Shown here: positions 8,151 to 16,567 of the stretch, piece by piece
Layout of the letters: every line of letters starts with the position of its first letter
Numbering within the stretch: the stretch's first letter is position 1
NCBI GenBank assembly: GCA_965248975.1
Contig: CBDFKU010000019.1
Coordinates: 1 to 64,000, forward strand
Source of the DNA: CBDFKU01 sp965248975
GTDB taxonomy: Bacteria; Chloroflexota; Dehalococcoidia; Lucifugimonadales; JAGWBF01
Direction of reading: 5' to 3'
Length of the DNA: 64,000 nucleotides
The notes under the pieces: model-generated
What the model saw: the letters and a program-made list of their open reading frames with translations, nothing else
Told to the model about the DNA's origin: nothing
Databases searched by the model: none
Made by a program: the position numbers and the translations under genes

Positions 8151-9563
8151 TCAGCCGGGCTGAAGCGCCCGGCTGATCTCCTCGACGGCCGCCACATCCT
8201 CCAGCCGGTCCACCAGATCGATCAGCAACTCTCGGTTTCCGGCCGGAAGGTGCCCGGCTCCCGTGTCCCAGCACCTGCGAAACTTGGCGAGGTGCTGCTC
8301 CCGGGTCAGAGGATTGTCGGGGTGGCCCAGGGCATGGTCCACGGTTGCCTCGTGCTCGCCACCGCTGCGCAGCTTGATCCGCAGCCTCACGGGCCCCATG
8401 GCATTCTCGTCGTGGTTGTCTGGGTCCTGAACCGACCGGATACGATGGGCCAGGTCGTGCACCTCGAGGTCCCGCAGCGCCTCCCCCTGGAAGTCGGTGA
8501 CGAAAACGCTGCCCCTGACCAGGGCCGTGGCGGCCACGAAGGGGATGGACAGCTTGGCGTACTGGGCCGTGGGCGAGCTCCTCTCCATTGGCCTCCCCAC
8601 CAAACGGTGCACCAGGGGCGGCACTACTGCCTCGGCCTCCAGCACGTCGTCGGCTGAGATCCCGTTCCGTTCTCTTAAACTCAAAGCAGCCTCCACCACA
8701 CCCTGGGTCAGCCGCCCGCAGGGAAAGGGCTTGTGGCCTACCTGCTCCACCTGCCAGGTCCGGCCGAGGTTGGCCAGAACGCTATCTGCATCGTACTCTC
8801 CCTCGAAGAGCCGCAGGTAGCCGTAGCGGCCCTCCAGCACCTCAACCGGGCCCGATACGCCCTCCACTGCCAGGGAGACGGCGGTGACCGCTGCCCGGGC
8901 GTTGAACCCGGTCTGCATGGAGTTCACCATGGACCCTTCGTGGTGGGGCTGCAGGGTGCCGCATATCTGGCTGTAGAGGATGCCCATAGCGTTGACCAGG
9001 GTCGCTTCGTCGAACCCCAGGACCTTACCTGCCGCGGCGACGGCGCCAAAGGCCCCGGTGGTCCCGGGACGGAAATGGCGCATGGGGGACTGCGTAGCGA
9101 CGCCGATGGAACAGGAGACGTCCACCCCGAGGGTGACCGCGGTGAGGAGCTCTCGGCCGGACACCCCGCCCTTCGCCTCAGCGACGGCCAGGGCAACGGG
9201 GAGGGCGGTGGTGAAGGGATGGATCACGGCCCGATCGTGGGCGCAGTCGAACTCCTGGTTGTGCATGATGAAGCTGTTCAGCATCGCGGCCGAGGCTGAG
9301 GGCAGCCGGCCTCCCAGCACCAGCACCGAGCTCTCCTCTTTGCCACCCCAATCTTTGAGGATCCTCTCGGTCTCCCCCACCCCGGGGGCCAGGGTGCCGA
9401 CGATGGCGACCCCAAAGGTGTCCAGGATGAAGGTTTTGGCCGCCCGAAGGGCGGAATCGGGCAGGGCCTCGTAGGGCGTTTTCACCAGGTGGCCGACCAG
9501 GTCGTGGATGAAATCCTGGTCGCGGGTGGTTTTGGCGGAGCCGGTCATGGTGGACTGAATCAT
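8151..9563 (-). CDS. MmgE/PrpD family protein, second copy
   Basis: About 470 aa of the MmgE/PrpD fold: ILDTFGVAIVGT, then MLNSFIMHNQEFDCAHDRA, HPFTTALPVALAVAE and KPFPCGRLTQGVVEAAL. The frame is open to TTG at 9587. I prefer ATG at 9563 or 9548 because the family alignment starts about there, but no clear Shine-Dalgarno decides it. It is divergent from the deacetylase-like gene at 9659. It is probably a dehydratase or isomerase of a tricarboxylic or related acid; the substrate is unknown. Confidence 0.82.
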   Translation of the reverse strand: MIQSTMTGSAKTTRDQDFIHDLVGHLVKTPYEALPDSALRAAKTFILDTFGVAIVGTLAPGVGETERILKDWGGKEESSVLVLGGRLPSASAAMLNSFIMHNQEFDCAHDRAVIHPFTTALPVALAVAEAKGGVSGRELLTAVTLGVDVSCSIGVATQSPMRHFRPGTTGAFGAVAAAGKVLGFDEATLVNAMGILYSQICGTLQPHHEGSMVNSMQTGFNARAAVTAVSLAVEGVSGPVEVLEGRYGYLRLFEGEYDADSVLANLGRTWQVEQVGHKPFPCGRLTQGVVEAALSLRERNGISADDVLEAEAVVPPLVHRLVGRPMERSSPTAQYAKLSIPFVAATALVRGSVFVTDFQGEALRDLEVHDLAHRIRSVQDPDNHDENAMGPVRLRIKLRSGGEHEATVDHALGHPDNPLTREQHLAKFRRCWDTGAGHLPAGNRELLIDLVDRLEDVAAVEEISRALQPG

Positions 9564-9595
9564 AGCAAAGGGGCCTACGGTCGTCAAACCTCGGA

Positions 9596-9624
9596 TTTAC
9601 ACCCCTTCACGCCACGGTTATAAT
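9596..9624 (+). promoter_or_regulatory. Promoter for the polysaccharide deacetylase-like gene
   Basis: TTTACA (9596-9601) and TATAAT (9619-9624) are spaced by 17 bp. The predicted transcription start, near 9631, lies downstream of the GTG at 9626. This argues that translation begins at 9659 instead. Confidence 0.65.
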
Positions 9625-9658
9625 TGTGCCGGCGATTCTGACTGTCGGGGAGATGCGA

Positions 9659-10558
9659 ATGATCGAGCGCGACCTGGTTGGATACGGGAAAAACCCGCCC
9701 ACTGTGCGATGGCCCGGCGACGCACGCCTCGCTATATCGGTGGTAGTGAACTACGAAGAGGGCTCCGAGTACTCCATGCTGGACGGGGACTCCCACCGGG
9801 AGACCAACGGTGAGGTGGCATCGCCCATGCCCATGGACACCCGGGACCTGCTCAACGAGTCGATGTTCGAGTACGGAAGCCGGGTGGGTGTGTGGCGCCT
9901 GTTCCGCCTGCTGGACAAGTACGACATCAAGTCCACTTTCTTCTCCTGTGCCCTGGCTGTGGAGCGCAACCCCGAGGTGGGTAAGGAAATAGCCAGACGG
10001 GGCCACGAGGTATGCGGCCACGGCTATCGCTGGGAGGAGTACTACGCCTTCGACCGCGAGAAGGAGCAAGAGGCCATATTGAAGGCCACCGAATCCCTGG
10101 AGCGAACCACTGGGGAGAGGTCGGTAAGCTGGTTCACCCGTTACGGAGTGAGCGTGAACACGCGAGACCTCCTGGCGGAGATCGGCGGCTTCATCTACGA
10201 CAGCAACTCGGTGAACGACGACATTCCCTACTACACGAAGGTCAAGGACCAGCCCTGGCTGGTGGTGCCCTACAGTATCGAGGTCAACGACGCCCGGTTC
10301 TGGCGCGGCGGCCTCAACAGCGTCGGAGACTTCTACGAGTACATGAAGGACTCCTTCGACTGCCTCTACGAAGAGGGAAGGGATAACCCCAAGATGATGA
10401 CGGTGGGCCTGCACTGCCGTATCGCCGGCCGGCCGCCCCGGTCGATGGCCGTGGACCGGTTCCTGCAGTACGCCAAGAGCTTCCCAGGGGTCTGGTTCGC
10501 CCGCAGGGTGGATATAGCCCGCTGGTGGCTGGAGCACTACCCTTCGGAAAAGGGGTAG
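9659..10558 (+). CDS. Polysaccharide deacetylase-family protein (PuuE/allantoinase-like subgroup)
   Basis: A 299-aa NodB-type (carbohydrate esterase 4) barrel. The N-terminal motif is VVNYEEGSEYS rather than the TFDDG of true chitin deacetylases. The second motif HEVCGHGYRWEEY supplies the two metal-ligand histidines. This combination is characteristic of the PuuE-like subgroup, whose members hydrolyse allantoin or other cyclic or linear amides rather than sugars. STFFSCALAVE and VGLHCRIAGRPPR are further family blocks. The start at 9659 was preferred because GGGGAG lies six bases upstream and the promoter lies just before. An amidase and its small partner follow on the same strand, consistent with amide degradation. 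Confidence 0.8.
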   Translation: MIERDLVGYGKNPPTVRWPGDARLAISVVVNYEEGSEYSMLDGDSHRETNGEVASPMPMDTRDLLNESMFEYGSRVGVWRLFRLLDKYDIKSTFFSCALAVERNPEVGKEIARRGHEVCGHGYRWEEYYAFDREKEQEAILKATESLERTTGERSVSWFTRYGVSVNTRDLLAEIGGFIYDSNSVNDDIPYYTKVKDQPWLVVPYSIEVNDARFWRGGLNSVGDFYEYMKDSFDCLYEEGRDNPKMMTVGLHCRIAGRPPRSMAVDRFLQYAKSFPGVWFARRVDIARWWLEHYPSEKG

Positions 10559-10688
10559 GCCGAGTCACCTCCAACCTTGATCCTCCACATAGAACAGGGG
10601 GGAGGGAACTCGTAGCAACGACCGGGACCACCCAACGGTCCAATCCGTATCCCCAATAACCAAGACACAAAGCCACGGAGGTAATGAG

Positions 10689-10913
10689 ATGAGCGAAGCT
10701 CCCATGCCCGCCGAGCTGCCGGCAGACCTCTCCGAAGCGGACGTCAGGACACTGGCCCACGGGCTCGGACTCGATATTCCCGAAGAGAACCTGAGCGAGG
10801 TCACCTACAGGTTCACCGCCCTCCTGGAAGAGCTTAACAAGGTGCGGCACACCCCTCTGGCGGGGGTGGACCCGGTACCCATATTCTCCGTCGAGGGAGG
10901 TCAGACGAGATGA
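10689..10913 (+). CDS. Small amidase partner, AtzG/GatC-like
   Basis: A 74-aa protein beginning MSEAPMPAELPADLSE, mostly two helices (LSEADVRTLAHGLGLD and LSEVTYRFTALLEELNKV) with a C-terminal extension containing DPVPIF. GatC and AtzG proteins share this size, the two-helix plan and the position before a GatA-type amidase. AtzG stabilises its amidase AtzE, so a chaperone or subunit role is inferred here. The stop overlaps the amidase start in an ATGA, indicating translational coupling. A GGAGG-type Shine-Dalgarno precedes the ATG. No gatB is present, so this is not the tRNA amidotransferase set. Confidence 0.65.
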   Translation: MSEAPMPAELPADLSEADVRTLAHGLGLDIPEENLSEVTYRFTALLEELNKVRHTPLAGVDPVPIFSVEGGQTR

Positions 10914-12331
10914 AAACCGGCGAGATGGTGCACGAGACTGTCACGACGTTGGCCCCCTTCATCAAGTCCAGGCAGGTGTCGCCGGTCGAGCTTACACAGG
11001 CCTACCTTGACCGCATAGAGCGGCTGAACGGGCTGCTCAACGCCTATATCACCGTCTCCCCCGACGAGGCCCTGGCTGCGGCCCGGCAGGCCGAGGCCGA
11101 GATCGGCAGGGGCGAGTACCGCGGGCCCCTCCACGGCATTCCCATGGGCCTCAAGGACCAGTTCGACACCAAGGGCATCCGCACCACCATTGGCTCCCGC
11201 ATCTACGCCCACAATGTCCCCGACCAGGATGCCACCATCGTGGCCCGGCTCAAGGAGGCCGGGATGGTGCTGCTGGGAAAGCAGAACCAGGCCGAGTTCG
11301 CCATGGGAGGGACCAGGGTCCATCCCTACGGCACCCCGCGAAACCCCTGGGACCCCGACAGGATCCCAGGCCACTCCAGCAGCGGCTCGGGGGCCGCGGT
11401 CGCGGCGTCGTTGTGCGCGGCGGCCATCGGCGAGGACACCGGAGGCTCGGGGCGTATCCCAGCGGCGGCCTGCGGCACCGTCGCCCTGCGACCGACCTAC
11501 GGCAGGATCAGCCGCCACGGCACTTTCGGAGTGTGCTGGTCCATGGACGCCGCCTCGCCCATGACCAAGAGCGTGGAAGACTGTGCCATCGTGCTCCACG
11601 CCATCGCCGGACACGATCCCAAGGATGCGATGTCCAGCGAGCTGCCGGTGCCCGACTACCGGATCGGGCTGAAGGACGGCATCCAGGGCACCCGGGTCGG
11701 TGTCATCAAGGAGCTCCTGCCGCCGGAGTCGGCCCACCCAGACGTAATCCAGGCCTTCCAGCGCAGCATGGAAGTGCTGGAGGAGTTGGGCGCCTCGGTG
11801 GAGGAGGTCTCGGTACCGCTGATCCCCCTGTCCGCGCCCTTCTTCGTCGCCATCTGTGACACCGACGGCGCCCATGCTCACTTCGACTCCATAAGGTCCA
11901 GACCCATGGAGTACGACAGCGCCACCAGGGCGCGGCTCATGTCCGCCAGCCTGGTGTCCGCCGGCATCTACAACAAGGCCCAGCAGGCCCGGGGCGTGCT
12001 GCGGGAGCAGATGATGGCGGTCCTTGGACGGGTTGATGTGCTGCTTTCCCCAATGTCCGGCGGGCCCTCCCCCAGGATCGACGACGAGGAGGTGGTCTTC
12101 AACAGCAAGGAGGACGTGATAGCCCGCCAGTTCGGGGCGCGGTCCTTTACCACTCCCTACAGCCTGGCCGCGCTGCCGGCTATCGTGGTTCCCTGTGGCT
12201 TCACTTCCAAAGAGGGCATGCCCATCGGCATCCAGCTGGGTGGCAGGGCCTTCGAGGAAGGAACGGTCATGCGGGTGGCCCAGGCCTACGAGTCCGCCAC
12301 CGAGTGGCACACGCGTCGACCCTCAATTTAG
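10910..12331 (+). CDS. Amidase (amidase-signature family, GatA/AtzE-like)
   Basis: 473 aa with the complete amidase signature. The catalytic Lys lies in GIPMGLKDQFDTKG, the cis-Ser in GHSSSGSGAAVAA, and the nucleophile Ser in EDTGGSGRIPAAACG. These form the Ser-cisSer-Lys triad that hydrolyses carboxamides. The C-terminal block LPAIVVPCGF with GMPIGIQLGGRAFEE is also typical. The length fits stand-alone amidases. It overlaps the small AtzG-like gene by 4 bp. The substrate is not predictable; biuret-, aryl- and aliphatic-amide hydrolases all share these motifs. It is probably cytoplasmic, as no signal peptide is seen. Confidence 0.9.
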   Translation: MKTGEMVHETVTTLAPFIKSRQVSPVELTQAYLDRIERLNGLLNAYITVSPDEALAAARQAEAEIGRGEYRGPLHGIPMGLKDQFDTKGIRTTIGSRIYAHNVPDQDATIVARLKEAGMVLLGKQNQAEFAMGGTRVHPYGTPRNPWDPDRIPGHSSSGSGAAVAASLCAAAIGEDTGGSGRIPAAACGTVALRPTYGRISRHGTFGVCWSMDAASPMTKSVEDCAIVLHAIAGHDPKDAMSSELPVPDYRIGLKDGIQGTRVGVIKELLPPESAHPDVIQAFQRSMEVLEELGASVEEVSVPLIPLSAPFFVAICDTDGAHAHFDSIRSRPMEYDSATRARLMSASLVSAGIYNKAQQARGVLREQMMAVLGRVDVLLSPMSGGPSPRIDDEEVVFNSKEDVIARQFGARSFTTPYSLAALPAIVVPCGFTSKEGMPIGIQLGGRAFEEGTVMRVAQAYESATEWHTRRPSI

Positions 12332-12392
12332 ACTGAAGCCCTGAGACGGGCCGGGGTATAGAGTGGCATAGCGATAGGTGCTCGCGTTGGCT

Positions 12393-13055
12393 TCAGCGCC
12401 TCCGTCCCACGATTACGGAGTAGTGTCCGCCGCGCCCGTCGCGCCCTCTGACGGGGTGCGTAGAAGCAGTGAAACCGGCGGCGCGGAGCCTGCCCTCGAA
12501 GGTCTTCTTCGTGCCTACCGACCATATGGCAAGCGCGCCACGGGGCCGCAATGAGCTGTGTATCGCGGCTAGCCCCTTCGGCGTGTAGAGCCATGAGTTG
12601 TCTGCCTGCGAGAACGAATCGACGCTGTTGTCCACATCCAACAAGACCGCGTCGAAGCGCGACTCGCTGGCCAGAATGACATCGGCGACGTCGCCCACAA
12701 TGAGGTCAGTGCGGGGATCGTCGAGGGGGTGCCCGGCCAGTGGCCCCAGCGGGCCGCGGTTCCACTCGACCACCTCTGGAACTAGCTCGCTAACGACCAC
12801 GGAGCCCTCAGGCAGCAGTAGATCGAGCGTCGCGGCAAGAGTGTATCCCATCCCAAGTCCGCCGATCAGGATGCAGGCACCCGCGCGGGGCTTGGGGCAG
12901 GCGAGCGACATCATCGCATCCTCCGAGCCGTGCCAATAGCTGGTCATCAGTTCGTAGCCGTCGGCTCGAATGACGTAGTTGCCATCGTGGCGCTGCAGCT
13001 CGAAGCGGGTGCCGTCAGGCGTAGTGGCGGTCGCCAGCGTCTCTCGCGGCTTCAT
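12393..13055 (-). CDS. Spermidine synthase-like Rossmann-fold protein
   Basis: A 220-aa protein with an AdoMet/decarboxy-AdoMet-binding Rossmann fold. CILIGGLGMGYTLAATL is the glycine-rich loop, VVVSELVPEVVEWNRG the acidic loop after strand 2, and AVLLDVDNS the active-site loop. The N-terminal part (ELQRHDGNYVIRADG) resembles the small beta domain of spermidine synthases, and SYWHGSEDAMM resembles the region before motif I. It is shorter than bona fide SpeE (about 280 aa), so propylamine transfer is not certain. Start 13055 has GGGGG about seven bases upstream; 13076 is an alternative. It is convergent with the amidase. Confidence 0.7.
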   Translation of the reverse strand: MKPRETLATATTPDGTRFELQRHDGNYVIRADGYELMTSYWHGSEDAMMSLACPKPRAGACILIGGLGMGYTLAATLDLLLPEGSVVVSELVPEVVEWNRGPLGPLAGHPLDDPRTDLIVGDVADVILASESRFDAVLLDVDNSVDSFSQADNSWLYTPKGLAAIHSSLRPRGALAIWSVGTKKTFEGRLRAAGFTASTHPVRGRDGRGGHYSVIVGRRR

Positions 13056-13164
13056 CGAGCGCCCCCTATCTGTCATGCAACCTTGCCCCTGCACCGGCCC
13101 TCTTACTTCACTTCCTGTTCTGTTAAGAGATGAAGCGGCGCCCGGCGAATCTTCCACCCTCTAT

Positions 13165-13266
13165 GGGCAAGTCGGGGTGGCTGATCCATCGCATCACTGG
13201 GCAAGTCGGGGTGGCTGATCCATCGCATCACTGGGCAAGTCGGGGTGGCTGATCCATCGCATCACT
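13165..13266. repeat. Three perfect tandem copies of a 34-bp unit
   Basis: Copies lie at 13165-13198, 13199-13232 and 13233-13266 with no differences. The last copy overlaps the stop codon of the LLM gene (13262-13264), so the array starts from the 3' end of that gene and fills the gap to the spermidine synthase-like gene. It has no dyad symmetry typical of CRISPR repeats and no spacers. Confidence 0.95.
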
Positions 13267-14227
13267 CCAGCGACCTGGAGACCTCGGCCAGCAGCCTCAG
13301 TGTGCGCTGCTCCGACGCCACCTTGTCCTTCCCGGCGATGATGGGGACGGCGATGATCTCGGTGGCTCCGGACGACAGCACTCCCTTGAGGTTCTCGGCC
13401 ACCTGGGACTCGTCGCCCCAAATGCCCGCGGCGTCCATCATGCCGTCGCTCCAGACGCCGCTTGCCGCCTCGGGGTATCCGGCGGCGGCGAACATCCGCT
13501 GATAGAAAGGCAGGGTCGGGTGGCCGAACTGCTCCTTCATCGCCTCCCGCACCTCGTCGGTGTTCTCGTGGACCCCCACAGGCATCATCTCCACTAACGG
13601 GGGTGCCTCATGCCCGGCCTTCTGTGCACCGGCTTTCATGGCGGGTATGCCGACATCCCGTAGGTATTCCTGGGGGCATATCCAGGGTATTACCCCGTCG
13701 GACTCCGCGCCGCACACCTCGAAGGAGCTGCCTTGTAAGGCCGAGGCCATCACCGGAATCTGTACCGGGAAGGCCAGGCGGGCGTGGGCCGTGTAGTACT
13801 CGCCGTCAAAGTCCACCCGCCCCTCGTGGAGCAGCGTCCTTATGACCTGCAGATACTCCCGCAGGTGGCCCAGGGGGGCGTGAAAGTCGGTGCCGTAGGT
13901 CCTGATCTGGCTGTCCCGGTGACCGGGGCCCACCCCCAGCCGGAACCGGCCAGGCGCCAGGTGCTCCAGGACCTGGATTTGCTGGGCCACCACTACGGGA
14001 TGGCGGGGAAAGGTCGTGGTGATGCAGGTCCCCAGTAGGATGCGTTTGGTGCGCATGATGGCGCTGGCGAAGAGGGTGAGGGGGTCGATGCTGGCGGCGC
14101 CGGTCACCATCCACGCCGCCGAGAAGCCCATCTCCTCGGCTTTTACTATATCCTCCAGAACCTCGGCGGCGTTAAGGTTCGCGGGATAGGTGCTCCCTAT
14201 GAGCACCCCGATCCTCTTCTGGGCCAT
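13262..14227 (-). CDS. LLM-class (luciferase-like) oxidoreductase
   Basis: A 321-aa bacterial-luciferase-like TIM barrel. Typical blocks are IGVLIGSTYPAN at the start, AEEMGFSAAWM, ILLGTCITTTFPRHPVVVAQQ, LAPGRFRLGVGPGH, and a C-terminal region with a GDESQVAENLKGVLSSGAT helix. The family uses F420H2 or reduced flavin. The GHRD motif and the cof genes further along favour F420, as an inference. The stop codon is included in a 34-bp tandem repeat. Cytoplasmic; substrate unknown. Confidence 0.87.
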   Translation of the reverse strand: MAQKRIGVLIGSTYPANLNAAEVLEDIVKAEEMGFSAAWMVTGAASIDPLTLFASAIMRTKRILLGTCITTTFPRHPVVVAQQIQVLEHLAPGRFRLGVGPGHRDSQIRTYGTDFHAPLGHLREYLQVIRTLLHEGRVDFDGEYYTAHARLAFPVQIPVMASALQGSSFEVCGAESDGVIPWICPQEYLRDVGIPAMKAGAQKAGHEAPPLVEMMPVGVHENTDEVREAMKEQFGHPTLPFYQRMFAAAGYPEAASGVWSDGMMDAAGIWGDESQVAENLKGVLSSGATEIIAVPIIAGKDKVASEQRTLRLLAEVSRSLE

Positions 14228-14382
14228 GACTCACCCCCTGAGCAATTCTTCCATTATCGCAATGAGAGGCTAGTCGCCTGGAGCCACGGCGTCAAGCCCT
14301 CTTTCGTTGACGCAGTGTAGGTGAAGTGCTAGGATACTCACGAGGCCAAGCCCCTTCAGACAGCTATCGCGGGAGGTGCATC

Positions 14383-15756
14383 GTGGTGAATGAAGTACGA
14401 GCCCTCGCCCCCACCGGCGTCGTCGGCTCCAGCTACCTTGAGAGCTCTTTGGCCCGGGCCATGGAGTGGGAGCCCCACTTCATCGGCGCCGACGGCGGCT
14501 CCACCGACCACGGGCCCGACGCCCTGGGCCGCGGCAAGTGCATGTTCCCGAAGCGGGCGGTGAAACGGGACATGAAGCTGATGCTCCTGGCGGCCCGCTC
14601 GGCCAACATCCCCATGCTGGTGGGCTCGGCCGGGACCGGCGGCGCCGACCTGAACCTTGAGTGGGCCGCCAACGTGCTCCAGGAGGCCGCCCGTGAGGAA
14701 GGACTGCACTTCCGCCTGGCCCTGATTCACGCCGAGCAGGACAAAGAGTACCTCAAAGAGAAGCTGCGCCAGGGCAAGATCAAGCCTCTGAACCCGGCCC
14801 CCGAGATAAGCGAGGAGGTCATCGACCGGGCGAGCCACATCGTGGGCATGATGGGCACGGAGCCCTACCTCCGGGCCCTGGAGGAAGGCGCCCAGGTGGT
14901 CCTTGCGGGCCGCTCCAGCGACACCTCCATCTTCGCGGCCGTCCCCATGCAGAAGGGCCTGCCGGCCAGCATGGCGTGGCACTCCGCCAAGATTCTGGAG
15001 TGCGGCGCCGCCTCTGTGGCGGTGCGCCGCCATCCCGACGGAATGATGGCCTGGGTGCGTGAGGGCGAGTTCGTGATAGAGCCGCCCAATCCCGAGTACA
15101 TCTGCACCCCCCAGAGCATAGCCTCCCACACCCTGTACGAGAACGCCCACCCCTTCCTGCTCAAGGAGCCCAGCGGCACTCTCGACGTAACTAACGCCCG
15201 CTACGAGGCCATCAGCGACCGCGCCGTCCGGGTCTGGGGCAGCGAGTTCATCCCCGCCGACACCTACACCATCAAGCTGGAAGGGGCGGAGATGGTCGGC
15301 TACCAGAGCGTGATCGTCGGCAGCATCCGGGACCCGGTCATGATACGCCAGCTCCAGAGCTGGCTGGCGAGCATGCAGGAGCGCCTGGACCAGCGCATCA
15401 GGAACTCCTTCGACGGCATGGAGATGGGCGTCGACTACCAGTTCCACATCCGAATCTACGGCCTCAACGGCACCATGGGCCCCCTGGAGCCAGTGGACAC
15501 CCCGGCCCATGAGGTCTGCCTGATCATGGAGGTCACCGCCGAGTCCCAGGAGCTGGCCACCGACCTGGCCGACGCCATAGAACACTTCGCCCTCCACTAC
15601 CCGGTACCCGAGTGGCACGGCCTCATCACCGGCCTGGCCTACCCCTACAGCCCGGCGGTGCTGAACCGGGGCGCGGTATACCGCTTCAGCCTGAACCACG
15701 TGGTGGAGCCGGCAGACCCCTACGAGATGTTCCGCACGGAGCTGGTGGAGGTATAG
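14383..15756 (+). CDS. AtuA-like / DUF1446 family protein
   Basis: About 457 aa. The glycine-rich N terminus (FIGADGGSTDHGPDALG) and LVGSAGTGGADLNLEW match the AtuA/DUF1446 family. That family was named for acyclic terpene utilisation in Pseudomonas, but most members have unknown chemistry. Start GTG at 14383 (14386 is alternative) is set by GGGAGG at 14371-14376, although the frame extends to 14326. It is followed after 2 bp by a DUF4387 gene, its usual small partner, so the two probably form a complex or work in one pathway. A hydratase or lyase role on a CoA ester or hydroxy acid is only a guess. Confidence 0.78.
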   Translation: MVNEVRALAPTGVVGSSYLESSLARAMEWEPHFIGADGGSTDHGPDALGRGKCMFPKRAVKRDMKLMLLAARSANIPMLVGSAGTGGADLNLEWAANVLQEAAREEGLHFRLALIHAEQDKEYLKEKLRQGKIKPLNPAPEISEEVIDRASHIVGMMGTEPYLRALEEGAQVVLAGRSSDTSIFAAVPMQKGLPASMAWHSAKILECGAASVAVRRHPDGMMAWVREGEFVIEPPNPEYICTPQSIASHTLYENAHPFLLKEPSGTLDVTNARYEAISDRAVRVWGSEFIPADTYTIKLEGAEMVGYQSVIVGSIRDPVMIRQLQSWLASMQERLDQRIRNSFDGMEMGVDYQFHIRIYGLNGTMGPLEPVDTPAHEVCLIMEVTAESQELATDLADAIEHFALHYPVPEWHGLITGLAYPYSPAVLNRGAVYRFSLNHVVEPADPYEMFRTELVEV

Positions 15757-15758
15757 GG

Positions 15759-16070
15759 ATGGCCAAGCTGTGGGAAGTGACCAAGCTGGTGCGCAGCAAG
15801 AACGCCGGGCCCTTCGTCCTCACCTTCGACGTGATGTTCGACGATCCTGAGGTCTACAAACGTGTGCGAGACTCGAAGGTCCTCAACCCGGAGCTGGTGT
15901 CGCGGCTGTACAACACCCCGGTTGAGGACGTGATGTTCTTCGACTGCGACAACGCCCTGGCCATCAAGTTCAGCATCCCCCGGCCCAACTACTCCGGCGA
16001 CCTCGCAGACAGCGACGTGTTCGGGGGGCAGCAGTTCGGTCCCATCGTGGACCTGGACGTGCCCGACTAA
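15759..16070 (+). CDS. DUF4387-family small partner of AtuA-like protein
   Basis: 103 aa beginning MAKLWEVTKLVRSKNAGPF, with conserved blocks FDVMFDDPEVYKRV and IKFSIPRPNYSGDLADSDVFG. This family is regularly found next to, or fused with, the AtuA/DUF1446 domain. The start ATG lies two bases after the stop of the AtuA-like gene, with a Shine-Dalgarno-like GGTGGAGG inside the end of that gene. This strongly suggests translational coupling and a 1:1 complex. No catalytic motif is obvious. Confidence 0.78.
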   Translation: MAKLWEVTKLVRSKNAGPFVLTFDVMFDDPEVYKRVRDSKVLNPELVSRLYNTPVEDVMFFDCDNALAIKFSIPRPNYSGDLADSDVFGGQQFGPIVDLDVPD

Positions 16071-16096
16071 ACCCGGGTTCGACAACCACCCAACTT

Positions 16097-16130
16097 CGCT
16101 CATCTTGAGAGCTTGTCGCAGGATGAAGGA
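16097..16130. repeat. Extragenic palindrome-like repeat (GAGCTTGTCG type)
   Basis: The sequence around CGCTCATCTTGAGAGCTTGTC and its partner GGATGAAGG resembles the widespread bacterial extragenic element whose core is GAGCTTGTCGAAGGATGA. Related copies lie at 55532-55620. It sits in a 145-bp gap with no other recognisable signal. Confidence 0.4.
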
Positions 16131-16214
16131 CGTGCGTGGAAGTAGCCTGTAACAGGGCTGACGGTCACCCAAGCTGCCTGTTGGGTCGTCCGGCACCGAC
16201 TTCAGGAGAGGAGT

Positions 16215-16481
16215 ATGGGTTGCGCCTCTGGCTGTCTTGCAGCGGGTGTTTGGCTGGTAGGGGGAGCAATATTGGGGCTCGGCGTTGGTGGGTATGTGGG
16301 ATCGACAATAGTCCACCAATTTTTTTCTGATGAGACCTCTGAGAGCGCTGACTTCGCAGCGGTTGTTTTTGGCGGAATCGCTGGTGCAGCTATTGGGACG
16401 CTTATCGGCGCAGCGATCTTTGCCGGCTTGGGCTCGATCTTCTCAAGGCGTTCGGGCCGACGCTCCGAAAGAAGGGGCTGA
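16215..16481 (+). CDS. Small glycine-zipper membrane protein
   Basis: An 88-aa protein with two hydrophobic, glycine-rich segments (about residues 9-34 and 47-74). Both have GxxxG spacing (LVGGAILGLGVGGYVG and FGGIAGAAIGTLIGAAIFAG). They are separated by an acidic loop and followed by a basic tail (SRRSGRRSERRG). This is a glycine-zipper two-helix layout, as in small outer- or inner-membrane proteins. A strong Shine-Dalgarno (GGAGAGG) precedes the ATG. It stands alone between DUF4387 and the SDR gene. Function is unknown. Confidence 0.6.
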   Translation: MGCASGCLAAGVWLVGGAILGLGVGGYVGSTIVHQFFSDETSESADFAAVVFGGIAGAAIGTLIGAAIFAGLGSIFSRRSGRRSERRG

Positions 16482-16567
16482 AGCGTGCCTTGCACTCTCC
16501 CCGCCTAGCCCGTTACCCCATCCTGAGCGAGACCAAATGCACTCGCTAGATTCCTACAAGGAGCATT

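Noticed and set aside
6201..9563. Methylcitrate cycle operon
   Set aside because: Two MmgE/PrpD genes are present, but prpB and prpC are not, and the two copies are too diverged to imply that pathway.
9584..10537. 317-aa minus-strand frame over the deacetylase-like gene
   Set aside because: The plus strand holds clear NodB motifs, a promoter and a Shine-Dalgarno; the minus frame has no recognisable fold.
10901..12310. 469-aa minus-strand frame over the amidase gene
   Set aside because: Low-complexity Gly/Asp/His-rich translation is typical of antisense GC-rich DNA, while the plus strand has the full amidase signature.
13165..13266. Possible CRISPR array
   Set aside because: Units are contiguous with no spacers, the repeat is not palindromic and no cas genes are near.
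14356..15699. 447-aa minus-strand frame over the AtuA-like gene
   Set aside because: The plus-strand gene has family motifs and a coupled DUF4387 partner; the antisense translation is compositionally biased.
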